64,000 nt of DNA from Ruminococcus sp. AF31-8BH (GCF_003460605.1 NZ_QTVN01000010.1:64501-128500), one strand, 5' to 3'. Positions 8,101 to 17,895 are shown, counted from the first letter of the stretch. Translations and numbers: made by a program. The notes: generated by a model from the letters alone, not told the origin.

Positions 8101-8724
8101 TCAGCCCTGTTTTCTTTTCTCCAGCTCCATGCTGATCTTGGAAACAAACAGGTCAAATGCCACATCATTTTTACCGCTGTTGATCACAATGTCTGCCTTG
8201 GAACGGGTAGGCTCTACATAAAGGTAATGCATGGGCTTCACCGTATTCAGATAATGGTTGATGATTCCGTTTAAGTCCCTTCCGCGCTCTTCCACGTCCC
8301 GGGAGATCCGGCGAAGGATACGCTCGTCTGCATCCTCTTCCACATACACCTTGATGTCAAGAAGCTCCCTCACCCTTGGATCTGCCAGAAGAAGGATTCC
8401 TTCCACAAGGATCACCGGACTTGGGGTAATGTGAAGAATCTTATCGGAACGGTTGTGCTGGGAATAATCATAAACCGGGCATTCTATGGATTTTCCTGCC
8501 TTCAGAAGCTTCAGATGCTCTACCAGAAGCTCGGTCTCCAGGGAATCGGGATGATCGTAATTGACAGTTACCCTCTGTTCAAAGGGAATTCCATCCTGTC
8601 TGCGGTAGTAATTGTCGTGATAAAGCACCACCACATCATCCCCGAAATGCTCTTTAATCCTGTTTGTAAATGTTGATTTACCAGAGCCGGAACCTCCGGC
8701 AATTCCTATAATCAGACTTTCCAT
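8101..8724 (-). CDS. udk: Uridine kinase
   Basis: A 207-residue kinase that phosphorylates uridine and cytidine to UMP and CMP in pyrimidine salvage. The P-loop GGSGSGKST is at residues 10-18, followed by YHDNYYR, the VNYDHPDS substrate segment and the DERILRRISRDVEERGRD lid, all typical of bacterial Udk. The start at 8724 follows AGGAGC by seven bases and lies ten bases after the PfkB kinase stop, so the two are co-transcribed. A longer frame from 8745 has no ribosome site. It complements udp and cdd in the same cluster by offering rephosphorylation instead of phosphorolysis. Confidence 0.95.
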   Translation of the reverse strand: MESLIIGIAGGSGSGKSTFTNRIKEHFGDDVVVLYHDNYYRRQDGIPFEQRVTVNYDHPDSLETELLVEHLKLLKAGKSIECPVYDYSQHNRSDKILHITPSPVILVEGILLLADPRVRELLDIKVYVEEDADERILRRISRDVEERGRDLNGIINHYLNTVKPMHYLYVEPTRSKADIVINSGKNDVAFDLFVSKISMELEKRKQG

Positions 8725-8734
8725 TTTTTCGCTC

Positions 8735-9655
8735 CTACCTGTCAAGGCCGAATTCTTCCGGCATAAATCTTGGGCAAATGTTATCAGAGGTACAAATAAC
8801 TGTAGAGGAAAGGCGGGTGCCGATGGCGCATGCCTCTCTTAAGGTCTTGCCGTATGTCAGTCCTACGCAAACACCTGCGAAAAAGGCATCTCCTGCGCCT
8901 GTGGTGTCCACCACATCCACCTTCTTGGCCGGATAAACACCGTGATTTCCTTCCTGGTCTGCGTAGGCTGCGCCTTCACTTCCCATGGTAACCACCATCT
9001 TGGGAATGTGCGCTGACTGGATGCGCTTTGTCAGGCACTCTGCCATTTCCTCCGGGGAAAGGCCGTCATAATCTTCAGAAAACAAAATTCCGGCCTCCTG
9101 CTGGTTGCAGACGAAGCAGGCTGTTTTCCGAAGAAAATCCCTGCGCTCCATGGCAATGGTCATGTTGGAAACCAGTGCGTAAACTTTTTTGCCGTATTTC
9201 TCCGCATAGTGGAAGGTTTTCTTCACGATTTCCTTGTCAATGTCAATCTCGATCACCACGCTGTCCGCATTCTGGAAGATCTCGTCTCCGCATTCCTCCA
9301 GAATCCGCTCAATGGGGCGGTGATCCGGTCTCTTGGAAATGGATGCCACCACATCCCCGTCCTGGTCAAAAACAGCCAGCCAGGTTCCCATGCCGTTTGG
9401 CACCTTGCGCATAAACCTGGTGTCTACCTTGTGGCGATCCAGCTTGCGGATCACTTCCTCGCCCATGGCATCGTCATCCACCAGACTGACAAATGTGGGC
9501 TTCAGCTCTATATTGGCAATATCCTCTACCACATTTCTTCCCACTCCGCCGTGGATCTGCTGGATCTCTCCCGCATTTCTTCCGCCTGTAATAAAAGGTG
9601 CTGTAGAATACCCTTTCACATCGATAAAAACATCACCGATTACAACAATTCCCAT
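8735..9655 (-). CDS. PfkB-family carbohydrate/nucleoside kinase
   Basis: A 306-residue ribokinase-fold kinase. The N-terminal GGVGRNVVEDIANI matches PfkB signature 1 and DTTGAGDAFFAGVCVGL near residue 248 matches signature 2, with the catalytic Asp in GAGD. Its position between punA and udk inside a nucleoside salvage cluster points to a nucleoside, pseudouridine or ribose-type substrate. No pseudouridine-5'-phosphate glycosidase gene lies beside it, so I do not name it psuK. It is probably translationally linked with udk ten bases downstream. Confidence 0.85.
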   Translation of the reverse strand: MGIVVIGDVFIDVKGYSTAPFITGGRNAGEIQQIHGGVGRNVVEDIANIELKPTFVSLVDDDAMGEEVIRKLDRHKVDTRFMRKVPNGMGTWLAVFDQDGDVVASISKRPDHRPIERILEECGDEIFQNADSVVIEIDIDKEIVKKTFHYAEKYGKKVYALVSNMTIAMERRDFLRKTACFVCNQQEAGILFSEDYDGLSPEEMAECLTKRIQSAHIPKMVVTMGSEGAAYADQEGNHGVYPAKKVDVVDTTGAGDAFFAGVCVGLTYGKTLREACAIGTRLSSTVICTSDNICPRFMPEEFGLDR

Positions 9656-9681
9656 ACTTTCTCTTTCTCCTTTGTTACCTG

Positions 9682-10503
9682 TTACATATTCACAATAATT
9701 TCTGTTACCAGTTCCTTGAAGGATTTGGCAACCCGATCTGCAGTCTCCTGGACTTCCTTGTGGTTTAACTCTTCCTTTGAAATTCCGGCTGCCATGTTGG
9801 TGATGCAGGAAATCCCGCAGATCTCAAGGCCCATGTGACGGGCTGCCATCGCCTCGCAGGCAGTGCTCATGCCAACAGCGTCCCCGCCCCAGATGGCTGC
9901 CATTTTCACCTCAGCAGGAGTCTCGTAGTTTGGTCCTGTAAACTGCACGTAAACACCCTCCTGAATGGAAATGCCGCATTTTTTCGCTGAGGTGCGGATC
10001 ACATCCTGAAGCCGTCTGCTGTACACCTCACTCATATCCGGAAATCTGCAGCCAAGCTCCTCTATATTAGGTCCGATAAGAGGGCTTGGAATCCCGGTTG
10101 CAATGTGGTCTGTGATCATCATGAAATCCCCCGGATGAAAGGATGGATTCACGCCGCCTGCTGCATTGGTGAGAAACAGCTTCTTCGCTCCCATCATGCC
10201 CATCAGTCTTGCGGGAAGCACCACATCGGTCATAGGATAGCCTTCATAATAATGCACTCTTCCCTGCATGATCACAACCGGCACCTGTTTCACATAGCCG
10301 AATACAAACCTTCCCTTGTGTCCTGCAACTGTGGAGGTTGGAAAACCTTCAATTTCTGTATAATCAATTGTGGTCTCAATCTGGATCTCATCTGCATAAT
10401 CACCAAGCCCGGAGCCCAGGATCAGCGCCACCTCCGGTTTAAAATCTGTTTTTTTTCTGACACTTGCAAGGCAAGTTTCAAGCTTCTGATATAAATCGTT
10501 CAT
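9682..10503 (-). CDS. punA: Purine-nucleoside phosphorylase (trimeric class)
   Basis: A 273-residue enzyme that splits inosine and guanosine (and their deoxy forms) with phosphate into base and (deoxy)ribose-1-phosphate. Motifs of the low-molecular-mass trimeric class are clear: LGSGLGD (phosphate loop), GRVHYYEGY, LTNAAGG, GPNYETPAEVKM and VGMSTACEA, plus the ITNMAAG segment with the base-binding Asn. ATG at 10503 has GGAGAAGG at a proper distance; an in-frame GTG two codons earlier is too close to it. The product sugar phosphate feeds deoB and deoC in the same cluster, and adenosine reaches it after deamination by add. Confidence 0.95.
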   Translation of the reverse strand: MNDLYQKLETCLASVRKKTDFKPEVALILGSGLGDYADEIQIETTIDYTEIEGFPTSTVAGHKGRFVFGYVKQVPVVIMQGRVHYYEGYPMTDVVLPARLMGMMGAKKLFLTNAAGGVNPSFHPGDFMMITDHIATGIPSPLIGPNIEELGCRFPDMSEVYSRRLQDVIRTSAKKCGISIQEGVYVQFTGPNYETPAEVKMAAIWGGDAVGMSTACEAMAARHMGLEICGISCITNMAAGISKEELNHKEVQETADRVAKSFKELVTEIIVNM

Positions 10504-10518
10504 GTACACCTTCTCCTT

Positions 10519-11247
10519 TTATACGCTGCCTATTTTCTCATCTACAGTTCTTTTCAGGCCTCTGTATTGTTTCTCGTTAATCCAGATCTGATTGCCTTTT
10601 TTGGTGATCAGATCATCCGCCTGAAATTTTTTGATGGCACGGCTAATGCTTTTCAGGCAGAGACCTGTCTCATCTGCCAGATTCTGACGGCTCTCATTGA
10701 TGCAAAGCTGCTCATTTTTACTGTATTTTTCAAACCAGTCCGCAAACAGCACAGCCAGCCGGTCTGCACCTTCCAGAAACAGGTACAGCCGGTTCCGTCT
10801 CTCCTCCTCCAGAAGGGAAGCGCAGGTAAGCCTTGCTTCCGTGCGAAAGGCTTCCGTATCTGAATAGATCCATTTCTCATACTGGGCTCTTGGAAGCTTG
10901 GTCACAATGCATTCTGTCTCTGTCTGCAGGGTAGTCTGGTAGGTGTCCTGCCCCAGGATCACTTCCATTCCACCAAGTGCGATCAGATTCATGGGCTTCA
11001 TAAAATCGTAGGCAATGCCAGACACCCTGTAGTCTGTGGCTTTGACCCTTCCCCTTGCCACAAAGAAAATAGTGTCTGCAGGCTCATTTTCCCGGATAAA
11101 GGTGATGCCAGCTTCCATCACCTCGCTCTGGAACAGATCCATCAGCCACAAGGGTGCTGTGCGGAAATAAGTTTCAAACTGTTTCTGTTTCTCTCTTTCC
11201 AGTTCCCGAAGAAACGGAAGTACATCATGCAAGTATGTGTGTTTCAT
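10519..11247 (-). CDS. Crp/Fnr-family transcriptional regulator
   Basis: A 242-residue protein with an N-terminal cyclic-nucleotide-binding-like beta barrel (residues about 25-125, FIRENEPADTIFFVARGRVK) and a C-terminal helix-turn-helix (about 170-220, SRQNLADETGLCLKSISRAI). It lacks the N-terminal Cys cluster of FNR, and the phosphate-binding cassette of true cAMP receptors is not evident, so the ligand is unknown. It is embedded between deoB and punA in the nucleoside cluster and is the obvious candidate to sense a nucleoside-derived signal and control the unit. Three related GGACnnATGTCC-like sites upstream of bmpA are possible targets. Confidence 0.85.
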   Translation of the reverse strand: MKHTYLHDVLPFLRELEREKQKQFETYFRTAPLWLMDLFQSEVMEAGITFIRENEPADTIFFVARGRVKATDYRVSGIAYDFMKPMNLIALGGMEVILGQDTYQTTLQTETECIVTKLPRAQYEKWIYSDTEAFRTEARLTCASLLEEERRNRLYLFLEGADRLAVLFADWFEKYSKNEQLCINESRQNLADETGLCLKSISRAIKKFQADDLITKKGNQIWINEKQYRGLKRTVDEKIGSV

Positions 11248-11297
11248 ATAGTTTCCTCATATTCTGCTGTCTGGAAGCATATCTGAAAAATGCTCTC

Positions 11298-12503
11298 TTA
11301 AACCAGCTTCTCCAAAATAGAGTGTCCGATGGTTCCCTCCGGCATTTTAACCTGGAAATTATCTGCAACAGAAGCGCCGATCACAGCAAAAGTATATTCG
11401 TTTTCGATGGCTCCGCCCTCTTTCATCTGCGGGGAATAAGCAAGGAATGGAACGTATTCTCTTGTATGGTCTGTACCTGTGTAGGTGGGATCATTTCCGT
11501 GATCTGCCGTCAGGATCAGAAGGTCATCCTCCCGAAGCGCTTCAAGAAGAACGCCCAGGTTTTTATCAAATTTCTCAATCTCTTTGCCGTAACCTTCCAC
11601 ATTTCGTCTGTGTCCCCACAGGGCATCGAAATCAACCAGATTGACAAAGCAAAGTCCCTTAAAGTCTTCTTTGCTGATGGCAATGGTCTGCTCCATGCCG
11701 TGTACGGAACTGTTGGAATGATAGGTCTTTGTGATTCCCTCGCCGCAGAAAATATCGTTGATCTTGCCTACGCCGATCACATCCAGTCCTGCATCCTTAA
11801 GTGCATTCAAGGTGGTTAAGCCAGTTGGCTTCAGGGCATAGTCGTGACGGTTGCTGGTGCGCTTAAACTCGCCTTTCTTTTTACCCACATAGGGTCTTGC
11901 AATGACGCGGCCTACCCGCCACTCATCCTTCATGGTGATCTCACGGGCAATCTCACAGCAGCGATACAGGTTCTGAAGGTCAAAGGTCTCCTCATTTCCG
12001 CATATCTGAAGGACAGAGTCTGCGGAGGTGTAGACGATCATGGCGCCTGTGTTGATTTCTTCTTCGCCCAGCTCTTCAATAATCTCCGTGCCGCTTGCGC
12101 TTTTGTTTCCAATTACGCGCTTGCCGCAGCGCTTCTCAAGCTCTGCGATCAATTCCGCCGGAAATCCGTGATCTGTAAAGGTGATAAAGGGTTTGGTTGT
12201 TCTGATTCCCATCATTTCCCAGTGCCCGGTCATAGTGTCCTTGCCGTTGCTGGCTTCTGTAATGCGCATGTAGCGGCCCATAGGATGCTCCACGCCTGTC
12301 ATATTTCCGGCAGGATGCAGATTTAACATTCCCAGTTTTCTTAAATTTGGTATTTCCAGGGAACCCATTTTATCCAGAATATGTCCGAAGGTATCCACTC
12401 CCACATCACCAAACTTTTCGGAATCCGGCATAGCGCCGATTCCCAGAGAATCCAGGACGATCACAAAGATCCTTTCATATTTTTTCAAAATAAAATCCCC
12501 CAT
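11298..12503 (-). CDS. deoB: Phosphopentomutase
   Basis: A 401-residue alkaline-phosphatase-superfamily enzyme that interconverts (deoxy)ribose-1-phosphate and -5-phosphate. Metal-site motifs are present: [24 protein letters not shown] (with the phosphoacceptor Thr), [25 protein letters not shown] and [10 protein letters not shown]. It links the phosphorylases Udp and PunA to DeoC or the pentose phosphate pathway. Start uncertain: ATG at 12503 has only a weak ribosome site, while an in-frame TTG at 12488 is seven bases after GGGGGA and would give the more usual MKKYERIF start. Confidence 0.95.
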   Translation of the reverse strand: MGDFILKKYERIFVIVLDSLGIGAMPDSEKFGDVGVDTFGHILDKMGSLEIPNLRKLGMLNLHPAGNMTGVEHPMGRYMRITEASNGKDTMTGHWEMMGIRTTKPFITFTDHGFPAELIAELEKRCGKRVIGNKSASGTEIIEELGEEEINTGAMIVYTSADSVLQICGNEETFDLQNLYRCCEIAREITMKDEWRVGRVIARPYVGKKKGEFKRTSNRHDYALKPTGLTTLNALKDAGLDVIGVGKINDIFCGEGITKTYHSNSSVHGMEQTIAISKEDFKGLCFVNLVDFDALWGHRRNVEGYGKEIEKFDKNLGVLLEALREDDLLILTADHGNDPTYTGTDHTREYVPFLAYSPQMKEGGAIENEYTFAVIGASVADNFQVKMPEGTIGHSILEKLV

Positions 12504-12563
12504 TTCTGCTGCTTTTTTTTATTTAACAGAATTGCCTCTGCCATGTTTTATTCAACAGGTCAT

Positions 12564-13544
12564 TTATCGGCCTATATACAGTTTTCTGTGTAGTTTCTCT
12601 TTGACTTCTTCGCCTGCAAATGCAGTGTCTGCCGCATTTTTCATAAGGATCAGAATCTCCTCATCTGTAATTCCATAGGTCTTCTGAATGAACTGCAGTT
12701 CCTTGGTCAGCGTGGTATTGCTGACGGTGCGGTTGTCCGTGTTGATGGAAACCTTCAGGTCTGCATTTAAAAATTCACAGATGGGATACTGGGCAGTGCT
12801 CTGTACTGCCTTTGTCTGCAGGTTGCTGATGGGGCACATCTCAATTCCGATGCCCATCTGTGCAAGCTCCTTTTGCAGATCAGCGTAACCTCTCATGGCA
12901 ATTCCATGACCGATTCTGCCAGCTCCTGCTTTTACAGAATCCACAATGTTCTGCACGCTTCCGCACTCTCCTGCATGGAGAGTAAAGGGCATTTCCAATT
13001 TGCAGGTGTCTGTAAACAGCTCCATGAACTGTGACATTGGGTAGGAGGCTTCCGCGCCTGCCAGGTCCGCGGCGCACACTCCATATCCCAGATACTCCCG
13101 GGCGGTTTTGATCATGCGGCTGTTGTCCTCCTGGCTATGATGGCGCATGGCACAGGTGATCACGCCGAAGTCCACGCCGAAATCCTTTTTGCCGCGCTCA
13201 AGACCTTTTAAAAGTGCTTCGATCACTGACCGGCAGTTCATGCTCTCTGTCTCGGATAAAAGAGGGGCAAAGCGGATTTCCGCATAGCACACATTCTCCT
13301 GGCTCATGCTTTTCAGCACGTCATAGCCAGCCCCTTCTAATCCCTTCTCATCCATAATGCACTGTCCGGGAAGGGAAAATTTCTCAAGGTATTCGGCCAG
13401 GGAGGTGCAGTCATCTGATACGCTAAGTTCTTCTGGCTGTACTGCCCGTCCAAGTCTTGATTCTATAAATTCCCGGCTGAGGGAGCCGTCCAGGTGGCAG
13501 TGAAGCTCCACCTTGGGGAGGGCCTTTAATTCTTCTGTTGTCAT
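12564..13544 (-). CDS. add: Adenosine deaminase
   Basis: A 326-residue amidohydrolase converting (deoxy)adenosine to (deoxy)inosine, which PunA can then cleave. The metal-binding His-x-His is in KVELHCHLDGS (residues 15 and 17). The HAGECGS motif carries the third His with the catalytic Glu, followed by GRIGHGIAM, EMCPISNLQT and SINTDNRT with the final Asp. The protein is of normal length. It lies 17 bases downstream of cdd in the same cluster. Confidence 0.93.
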   Translation of the reverse strand: MTTEELKALPKVELHCHLDGSLSREFIESRLGRAVQPEELSVSDDCTSLAEYLEKFSLPGQCIMDEKGLEGAGYDVLKSMSQENVCYAEIRFAPLLSETESMNCRSVIEALLKGLERGKKDFGVDFGVITCAMRHHSQEDNSRMIKTAREYLGYGVCAADLAGAEASYPMSQFMELFTDTCKLEMPFTLHAGECGSVQNIVDSVKAGAGRIGHGIAMRGYADLQKELAQMGIGIEMCPISNLQTKAVQSTAQYPICEFLNADLKVSINTDNRTVSNTTLTKELQFIQKTYGITDEEILILMKNAADTAFAGEEVKEKLHRKLYIGR

Positions 13545-13561
13545 AATTTATTCTCCTACGG

Positions 13562-13981
13562 TCAGGCCAGATTAGTGGGGCCAAAGCCCAGAGGAAGCAG
13601 TTCCTTTAATGTGTAAATGTCGTAGTGCTCCTTGTCCACTGCCAGAATGATCTGGAAGGTTTCGGGATTGCAGAATTCCATCATCACCTGTCTGCATACT
13701 CCGCAGGGAGCTGCATATTCTGTAAGAACGCCCTCTTTTCCGCCTACTACGCAGATTGCCTGGAATTCCTTAACGCCTTCGCTTACAGCCTTGAAAAAGG
13801 CGGTTCGCTCCGCGCAGTTGGTGGCGGTGTAGCCTGCGTTTTCAATGTTGCAGCCGGTGTAGGTCTGACCATTTTTTGCCAGCAGGGCTGCGCCTACTTT
13901 AAAATTGGAATATGGTGTATAAGAATATTGCAGCTGCGCTATGGCAGTATCGATTAATTTATTTCTGATTTCTTTTTCCAT
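13562..13981 (-). CDS. cdd: Cytidine deaminase
   Basis: A 139-residue tetrameric-type cytidine deaminase producing uridine or deoxyuridine for Udp or Udk. Zinc and catalytic residues are visible: Cys56 and Glu58 in TNCAERTAFF, and Cys93 and Cys96 in APCGVCRQ; FKVGAALL and GCNIENAGY also match. The start at 13981 has AAGGGG about eight bases upstream; a longer frame from 14056 would cross the intercistronic hairpin and is unlikely. Confidence 0.95.
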   Translation of the reverse strand: MEKEIRNKLIDTAIAQLQYSYTPYSNFKVGAALLAKNGQTYTGCNIENAGYTATNCAERTAFFKAVSEGVKEFQAICVVGGKEGVLTEYAAPCGVCRQVMMEFCNPETFQIILAVDKEHYDIYTLKELLPLGFGPTNLA

Positions 13982-14046
13982 TCTCACACCCCTTGTTTCT
14001 TTTTCATATCGCAACGGTTTCGTGTTTTCACCATTACGTGCCAAAA

Positions 14047-14076
14047 TGCATTCCAAATTACCTTCGGTAATTGCAT
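14047..14076 (-). other. Intercistronic hairpin between deoC and cdd
   Basis: AATTACC-TTC-GGTAATT (14056-14072) with an outer ATGC/GCAT extension gives a stable stem. There is no T-run, so it could be an RNA-processing or stability element in the polycistronic message, not a terminator. Confidence 0.45.
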
Positions 14077-14083
14077 CTTGTAA

Positions 14084-14749
14084 TCAATAGCCGGTAGCTT
14101 TCTCGTTCTTTACAATCTTGATAATACGGCTGGTTCCCAGTCTGTCGGCGCCAAGAGATAAGAATTTCTCAGCATCCTCAAGGGAGGAAATTCCACCTGC
14201 TGCTTTCATCTTCACATTTGGTCCGATGTGTTTGGAGAACAGCTCAATGTCTGCGAAGGTAGCGCCTGCGCCGCCAAAGCCTGTGGAGGTTTTGATATAG
14301 TCTGCGCCTGCTGCGGTTACGATCTCGCACATTTTGATTTTTTCCTCGTCTGTGAGGAAGCAGGTCTCAATGATCACCTTCAGGATTTTTTCTCCGCATG
14401 CTGCTTTCAGGGTGCGAATCTCTTTCTCGATCAGGTCGTATTTCTTGTCCTTGAGCCATCCAATGTTGATGACCATATCGATCTCAGATGCGCCGTTTGC
14501 AACGGCATCCTTTGTCTCAAATTCCTTGGCTGCTGTGGTCATGTAGCCATTTGGGAAACCGATGACTGTGCATACTGCCATTTTTCCGTCTACATATTCT
14601 GCTGCCTGTTTTACGTAGCTTGGGGGAATGCATACAGATGCTGTTCCATATTCCATAGCATCGTCACAGATCTGCTTGATTTCTTCCCAGGTAGATGGCT
14701 GGAGAAGAAGGGTATGATCTACATGTTTTAAAATTTCTTTTACGTCCAT
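14084..14749 (-). CDS. deoC: Deoxyribose-phosphate aldolase
   Basis: A 221-residue class I aldolase splitting 2-deoxyribose-5-phosphate into glyceraldehyde-3-phosphate and acetaldehyde, the exit from deoxynucleoside catabolism. Family motifs include [48 protein letters not shown] and [10 protein letters not shown], with the Schiff-base lysine near residue 155. The upstream end abuts palindromic repeat copy C. It works directly after DeoB in this cluster. Confidence 0.96.
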   Translation of the reverse strand: MDVKEILKHVDHTLLLQPSTWEEIKQICDDAMEYGTASVCIPPSYVKQAAEYVDGKMAVCTVIGFPNGYMTTAAKEFETKDAVANGASEIDMVINIGWLKDKKYDLIEKEIRTLKAACGEKILKVIIETCFLTDEEKIKMCEIVTAAGADYIKTSTGFGGAGATFADIELFSKHIGPNVKMKAAGGISSLEDAEKFLSLGADRLGTSRIIKIVKNEKATGY

Positions 14750-14792
14750 TCTGGTTCCTCGTTTCTTATATTCTCTCTATTTTCAATCTGCC

Positions 14793-14956
14793 TGGAGCAT
14801 GTTTGAAAAAGGCTTTCTGCAAGATGTGCGTCACAATTTGTGGGAGATTTTGTCCGGATAAGGGCGCCGTAGCGGGCTACGGCAACTGAATTCGGGCAAA
14901 ATATACCGCAAAGTGGGGCGTGCAGATTGCGGGAATGATTTTTTAAACAGGCTCTA
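14793..14956. repeat. Palindromic repeat, copy C (164 bp)
   Basis: The ends TGGAGCATGTTTGAAAAAGG and ATTTTTTAAACAGGCTCTA enclose the long-form interior. The internal hairpin reads GCCGTAG-CGGG-CTACGGC, where copy B has GTCGTAG-CGGG-CTACGAC, a paired T-to-C and A-to-G change that preserves pairing. It sits between deoC and udp within the operon, and its right end contains the udp stop codon TAG (14954-14956). Confidence 0.85.
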
Positions 14957-15724
14957 GTCTTCTTTGATCAGCTTGCGGACAGCTTCTACTGCCACGCGGA
15001 TTGCCATATCTGTATCGTGCACAACCGGGTTATCCAGTCCAAGCTTCTCTCTTTCCTGGTTTGCAAGTACCAGGAAGCAGGAGCCGGCTCTTGCGCGAAG
15101 CTTGCCTGCAGCAATGAAAAGGGCTGCGGATTCCATCTCGGAAGCCAGACATCCCATCCGCTTCCAGGCTTCCCATTTATTGATCAGCTCGTAGCCAACA
15201 GGCATGGCCTCCGGCTCGTGCTGTCCGTAAAAGGCATCCTTGCACTGTACCACGCCTGTGTGGTAGGAAAGTCCTTTTTCTTTTGCGGCTGCTACAAGGG
15301 CGTTTGTTACGTCCAAATTAGCTACTGCCGGATATTCGATAGGCGCATATTCCCGGCTGGTGCCTTCCATGCGGACGGCTCCTGTGGCAATGACGATATC
15401 GCCGCTTTTTACCTCCGGCTGCATTCCGCCGCAGGTTCCAATGCGGACAAAGGTGTCAGCGCCGCAGCGGGACAGCTCTTCCATTGCAATGGAGGCGGAC
15501 GGGCCGCCGATTCCGGTGGAGGTTACACTGACCTTCACACCGTCTAAGGTTCCTGTATAGGTGATATATTCCCGGTTGTCCGCAATGAGAACCGGATCAT
15601 CAAAATACTGGGCGATCTTCACGCATCTTTTGGGGTCGCCTGGCATAATCACATAGCGGCCAACCTCCCCTTTCGCCACCTGAATATGATACTGCCTGCT
15701 GGCATCCTCTGAGTAATTTTTCAT
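14954..15724 (-). CDS. udp: Uridine phosphorylase
   Basis: A 256-residue NP-I family phosphorylase cleaving uridine (and deoxyuridine) to uracil and sugar-1-phosphate. [11 protein letters not shown] carries the phosphate-binding GDP loop, followed by [36 protein letters not shown] and [12 protein letters not shown]. The start at 15724 follows AGGAGAAGG. It is first of the enzymes after the transporter genes. The last three bases are those of the repeat terminus, so the element end provides its stop. Confidence 0.93.
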   Translation of the reverse strand: MKNYSEDASRQYHIQVAKGEVGRYVIMPGDPKRCVKIAQYFDDPVLIADNREYITYTGTLDGVKVSVTSTGIGGPSASIAMEELSRCGADTFVRIGTCGGMQPEVKSGDIVIATGAVRMEGTSREYAPIEYPAVANLDVTNALVAAAKEKGLSYHTGVVQCKDAFYGQHEPEAMPVGYELINKWEAWKRMGCLASEMESAALFIAAGKLRARAGSCFLVLANQEREKLGLDNPVVHDTDMAIRVAVEAVRKLIKED

Positions 15725-15772
15725 AGTGTCACCTTCTCCTAATAATTTACTCCAATTTTACTCCGATACTAC

Positions 15773-15806
15773 GGATTGCTCCGCTGCTGCGCAGCTCCCG
15801 CAATCC
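15773..15806 (-). other. Hairpin between the permease gene and udp
   Basis: GGATTGC at 15773-15779 pairs with GCAATCC at 15800-15806 around a self-complementary GCTGCGCAGC core. There is no T-run. It may attenuate or process the transcript between transporter and enzyme genes. Confidence 0.4.
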
Positions 15807-15823
15807 TCCAGCCATTCGGAGGT

Positions 15824-16765
15824 TTACCTCTGTCCCTTATCGTACGGAATACCTTCCGCCTTTGGTGCCCTGGAGTTCTTAGATACGAATACAAGGACGA
15901 TCAGGGAAATGATGTATGGGAACATGTTGTACAGAGTACTTGGAAGCTTCAGTGCAACCAGTGCATCAAAGCCTGTGTATACGTTGGACAGGGCACGGAA
16001 CAGACCGAACAGAAGGGCTGCCAGTCCGATGTTCACCGGTTTCCACTGTCCGAAGATCATAACCGCAAGTGCAAGGAAGCCAAAACCTGCAACTCCGTTC
16101 TCGAATTTCCACTCGCTGACGCCGGCTGTGATATAAACCAGTCCGCCAAGTCCGCCAAGAGCGCCGGAGATCAGAACGCCTGCATAACGCATTTTGAACA
16201 CATTGATACCTACAGAGTCAGCTGCCTGGGGATGCTCGCCGCATGCCATAAGACGAAGTCCGAATCTGGTTTTGTATAATACAATATAAGAAGCGATCAG
16301 GATCAAAAGAGCAAACAGCATGAACCAGCTGAACTCAAATTTGCCGATTCTTACCAGGAATGCTTTCTTTGCCACCTTGTAAGCAACTGTGGAAGAAACG
16401 TTGTCCGGGTTCTCTGCCATGTTGATGGCACGCACGATAACAACTGCTGCCGCAGGTCCAAGAAGGTTCAGGGCAGTTCCAACCAGAGTCTGGTCTGCAT
16501 TAAAATTGATGGCAGCTACGCCAAGAAGCAGGGAAAAGACCATTCCCACCAGTACGCTTGCCAGAACAACCAGAAGGATCACAACCGCTGCCGGAGCAGA
16601 TTCCGGAAGATATTTCATCATCAGGGCACCGCCAAGTGCTCCCATAACCATAATTCCCTCAAGACCGATATTGATTACACCGCTGTGCTCAGAAAAACAG
16701 CCGCCAAGTGCTACGAGAATCAATACAGAAGCAAATATTAATGTATACTGAATCAATAATAACAT
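15824..16765 (-). CDS. Nucleoside ABC transporter permease (BmpD/NupQ-like)
   Basis: A 313-residue integral membrane protein with about eight to nine hydrophobic segments and the BPD_transp_2 pattern (GVINIGLEGIMVMGALGGAL near the N-terminus; GLRLMACGEHPQAADSVGIN as the coupling loop). It forms the channel with the preceding permease for nucleoside import. Its ATG shares one base with the TAA of that permease (TAATG), so translation is coupled. It is the last transporter gene before udp. Confidence 0.9.
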   Translation of the reverse strand: MLLLIQYTLIFASVLILVALGGCFSEHSGVINIGLEGIMVMGALGGALMMKYLPESAPAAVVILLVVLASVLVGMVFSLLLGVAAINFNADQTLVGTALNLLGPAAAVVIVRAINMAENPDNVSSTVAYKVAKKAFLVRIGKFEFSWFMLFALLILIASYIVLYKTRFGLRLMACGEHPQAADSVGINVFKMRYAGVLISGALGGLGGLVYITAGVSEWKFENGVAGFGFLALAVMIFGQWKPVNIGLAALLFGLFRALSNVYTGFDALVALKLPSTLYNMFPYIISLIVLVFVSKNSRAPKAEGIPYDKGQR

Positions 16766-17895
16766 TATTTTTCTCCTCCTTTTGCAGCTTTTTTCTCATC
16801 TCTCTTATCGAGATAACGGTTTAACCAAAGTTTGAAGAAGAATACAAATCCGCACAGATAAATAATAAATGCGGAGATCAGATCAGAGATCTGTGCACAG
16901 TACATGGTTTTGTCTACGTAGCTTCCGCCGCTTGTAATGTGCTGGATAAAATAAGAGGAGAAAATCGCTCCGATTGGGTTCAGACCTCCAAGGAATGCTG
17001 CCGCGATTCCGTTAAAGCCCATTCCCGGAACAGTTGTCTGCTGTACCATCCAGGTCTCAATTCCGCTAAGGTAGAAAACAGCAGCTCCAAGCCCTGCAAG
17101 ACCACCTGCGATCATCATAGTTACAATTGTATTTCTTTTCTCCTTCATACCGCAGTATTTTGCGGCATTTTTATTCATACCTGTTGCCCGAAGCTCGAAG
17201 CCGAATTTGGTTTTTTCCAGAAGTACCCATACGACGATTGCCATAACCACAGAAATAATAAGACCTATGGAAACGAACTTGTTTCCGGAAAAGATCTGAT
17301 CCAGTCCGCAGTTTGGAAGAAGTGCGCTTTTGTTTCCGCTGGAAAGATCCACGGTATATGGGGTGGACTCGGATTTTACCTGGGTCAGAAGCATATTGAC
17401 CACATACAGGGAAATCCAGTTCAGCATAATACAGGAAATAACCTCATTTACATTAAAGTAAGCCTTTAATGCTCCGGAAATTCCACCAAGCAGTGCTGCG
17501 ATCACAACGGCTGCGATCATGCACACATACCAGGGCATACCAAGCTTCAATGCGAAATAAAGGGATGCTCCTGCTCCGACTACATACTGTCCTGCAGCAC
17601 CGATATTAAAAAGACCAACCTTGTAGGCAAACAGAACAGAAAGGGAACACATCAGAAGTGCAGACGCCTTTACCAGCGTAGTTCCCATGTATTTCATCAT
17701 GGCCTTCTGGCTTGGATAATAAAAATAGTTTTTCAGAATAGCAGTAATTGCTCCTGCAGCACCTTTGGGGTTAATAATAAGAAGTACCACATATCCGATC
17801 AAAAGACCGATTACAATGCAAAGCAAAGAAGCAATGATGGTCTGAAATGCATTGTTTCTCAGAATGCCTGCTTTCTTTTTGGAATCATTATTCAT
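16765..17895 (-). CDS. Nucleoside ABC transporter permease (BmpC/NupP-like)
   Basis: A 376-residue membrane protein with a longer N-terminal part than its partner and the same coupling-loop pattern (GFELRATGMNKNAAKYCGMK). I place the start at 17895 (MNNDSKKKAGILRNN), with AGGAG upstream and an eight-base overlap with the ATPase gene. The longer frame from 17940 lies inside the ATPase gene and lacks support. It pairs with the second permease to form the heterodimeric channel of a BMP-type nucleoside importer. Confidence 0.88.
   Translation of the reverse strand: MNNDSKKKAGILRNNAFQTIIASLLCIVIGLLIGYVVLLIINPKGAAGAITAILKNYFYYPSQKAMMKYMGTTLVKASALLMCSLSVLFAYKVGLFNIGAAGQYVVGAGASLYFALKLGMPWYVCMIAAVVIAALLGGISGALKAYFNVNEVISCIMLNWISLYVVNMLLTQVKSESTPYTVDLSSGNKSALLPNCGLDQIFSGNKFVSIGLIISVVMAIVVWVLLEKTKFGFELRATGMNKNAAKYCGMKEKRNTIVTMMIAGGLAGLGAAVFYLSGIETWMVQQTTVPGMGFNGIAAAFLGGLNPIGAIFSSYFIQHITSGGSYVDKTMYCAQISDLISAFIIYLCGFVFFFKLWLNRYLDKRDEKKAAKGGEK

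Noticed and set aside
8735..9655. Naming the PfkB kinase psuK
   Set aside because: No pseudouridine phosphate glycosidase gene is adjacent and the PfkB family is too broad to assign the substrate from motifs alone.
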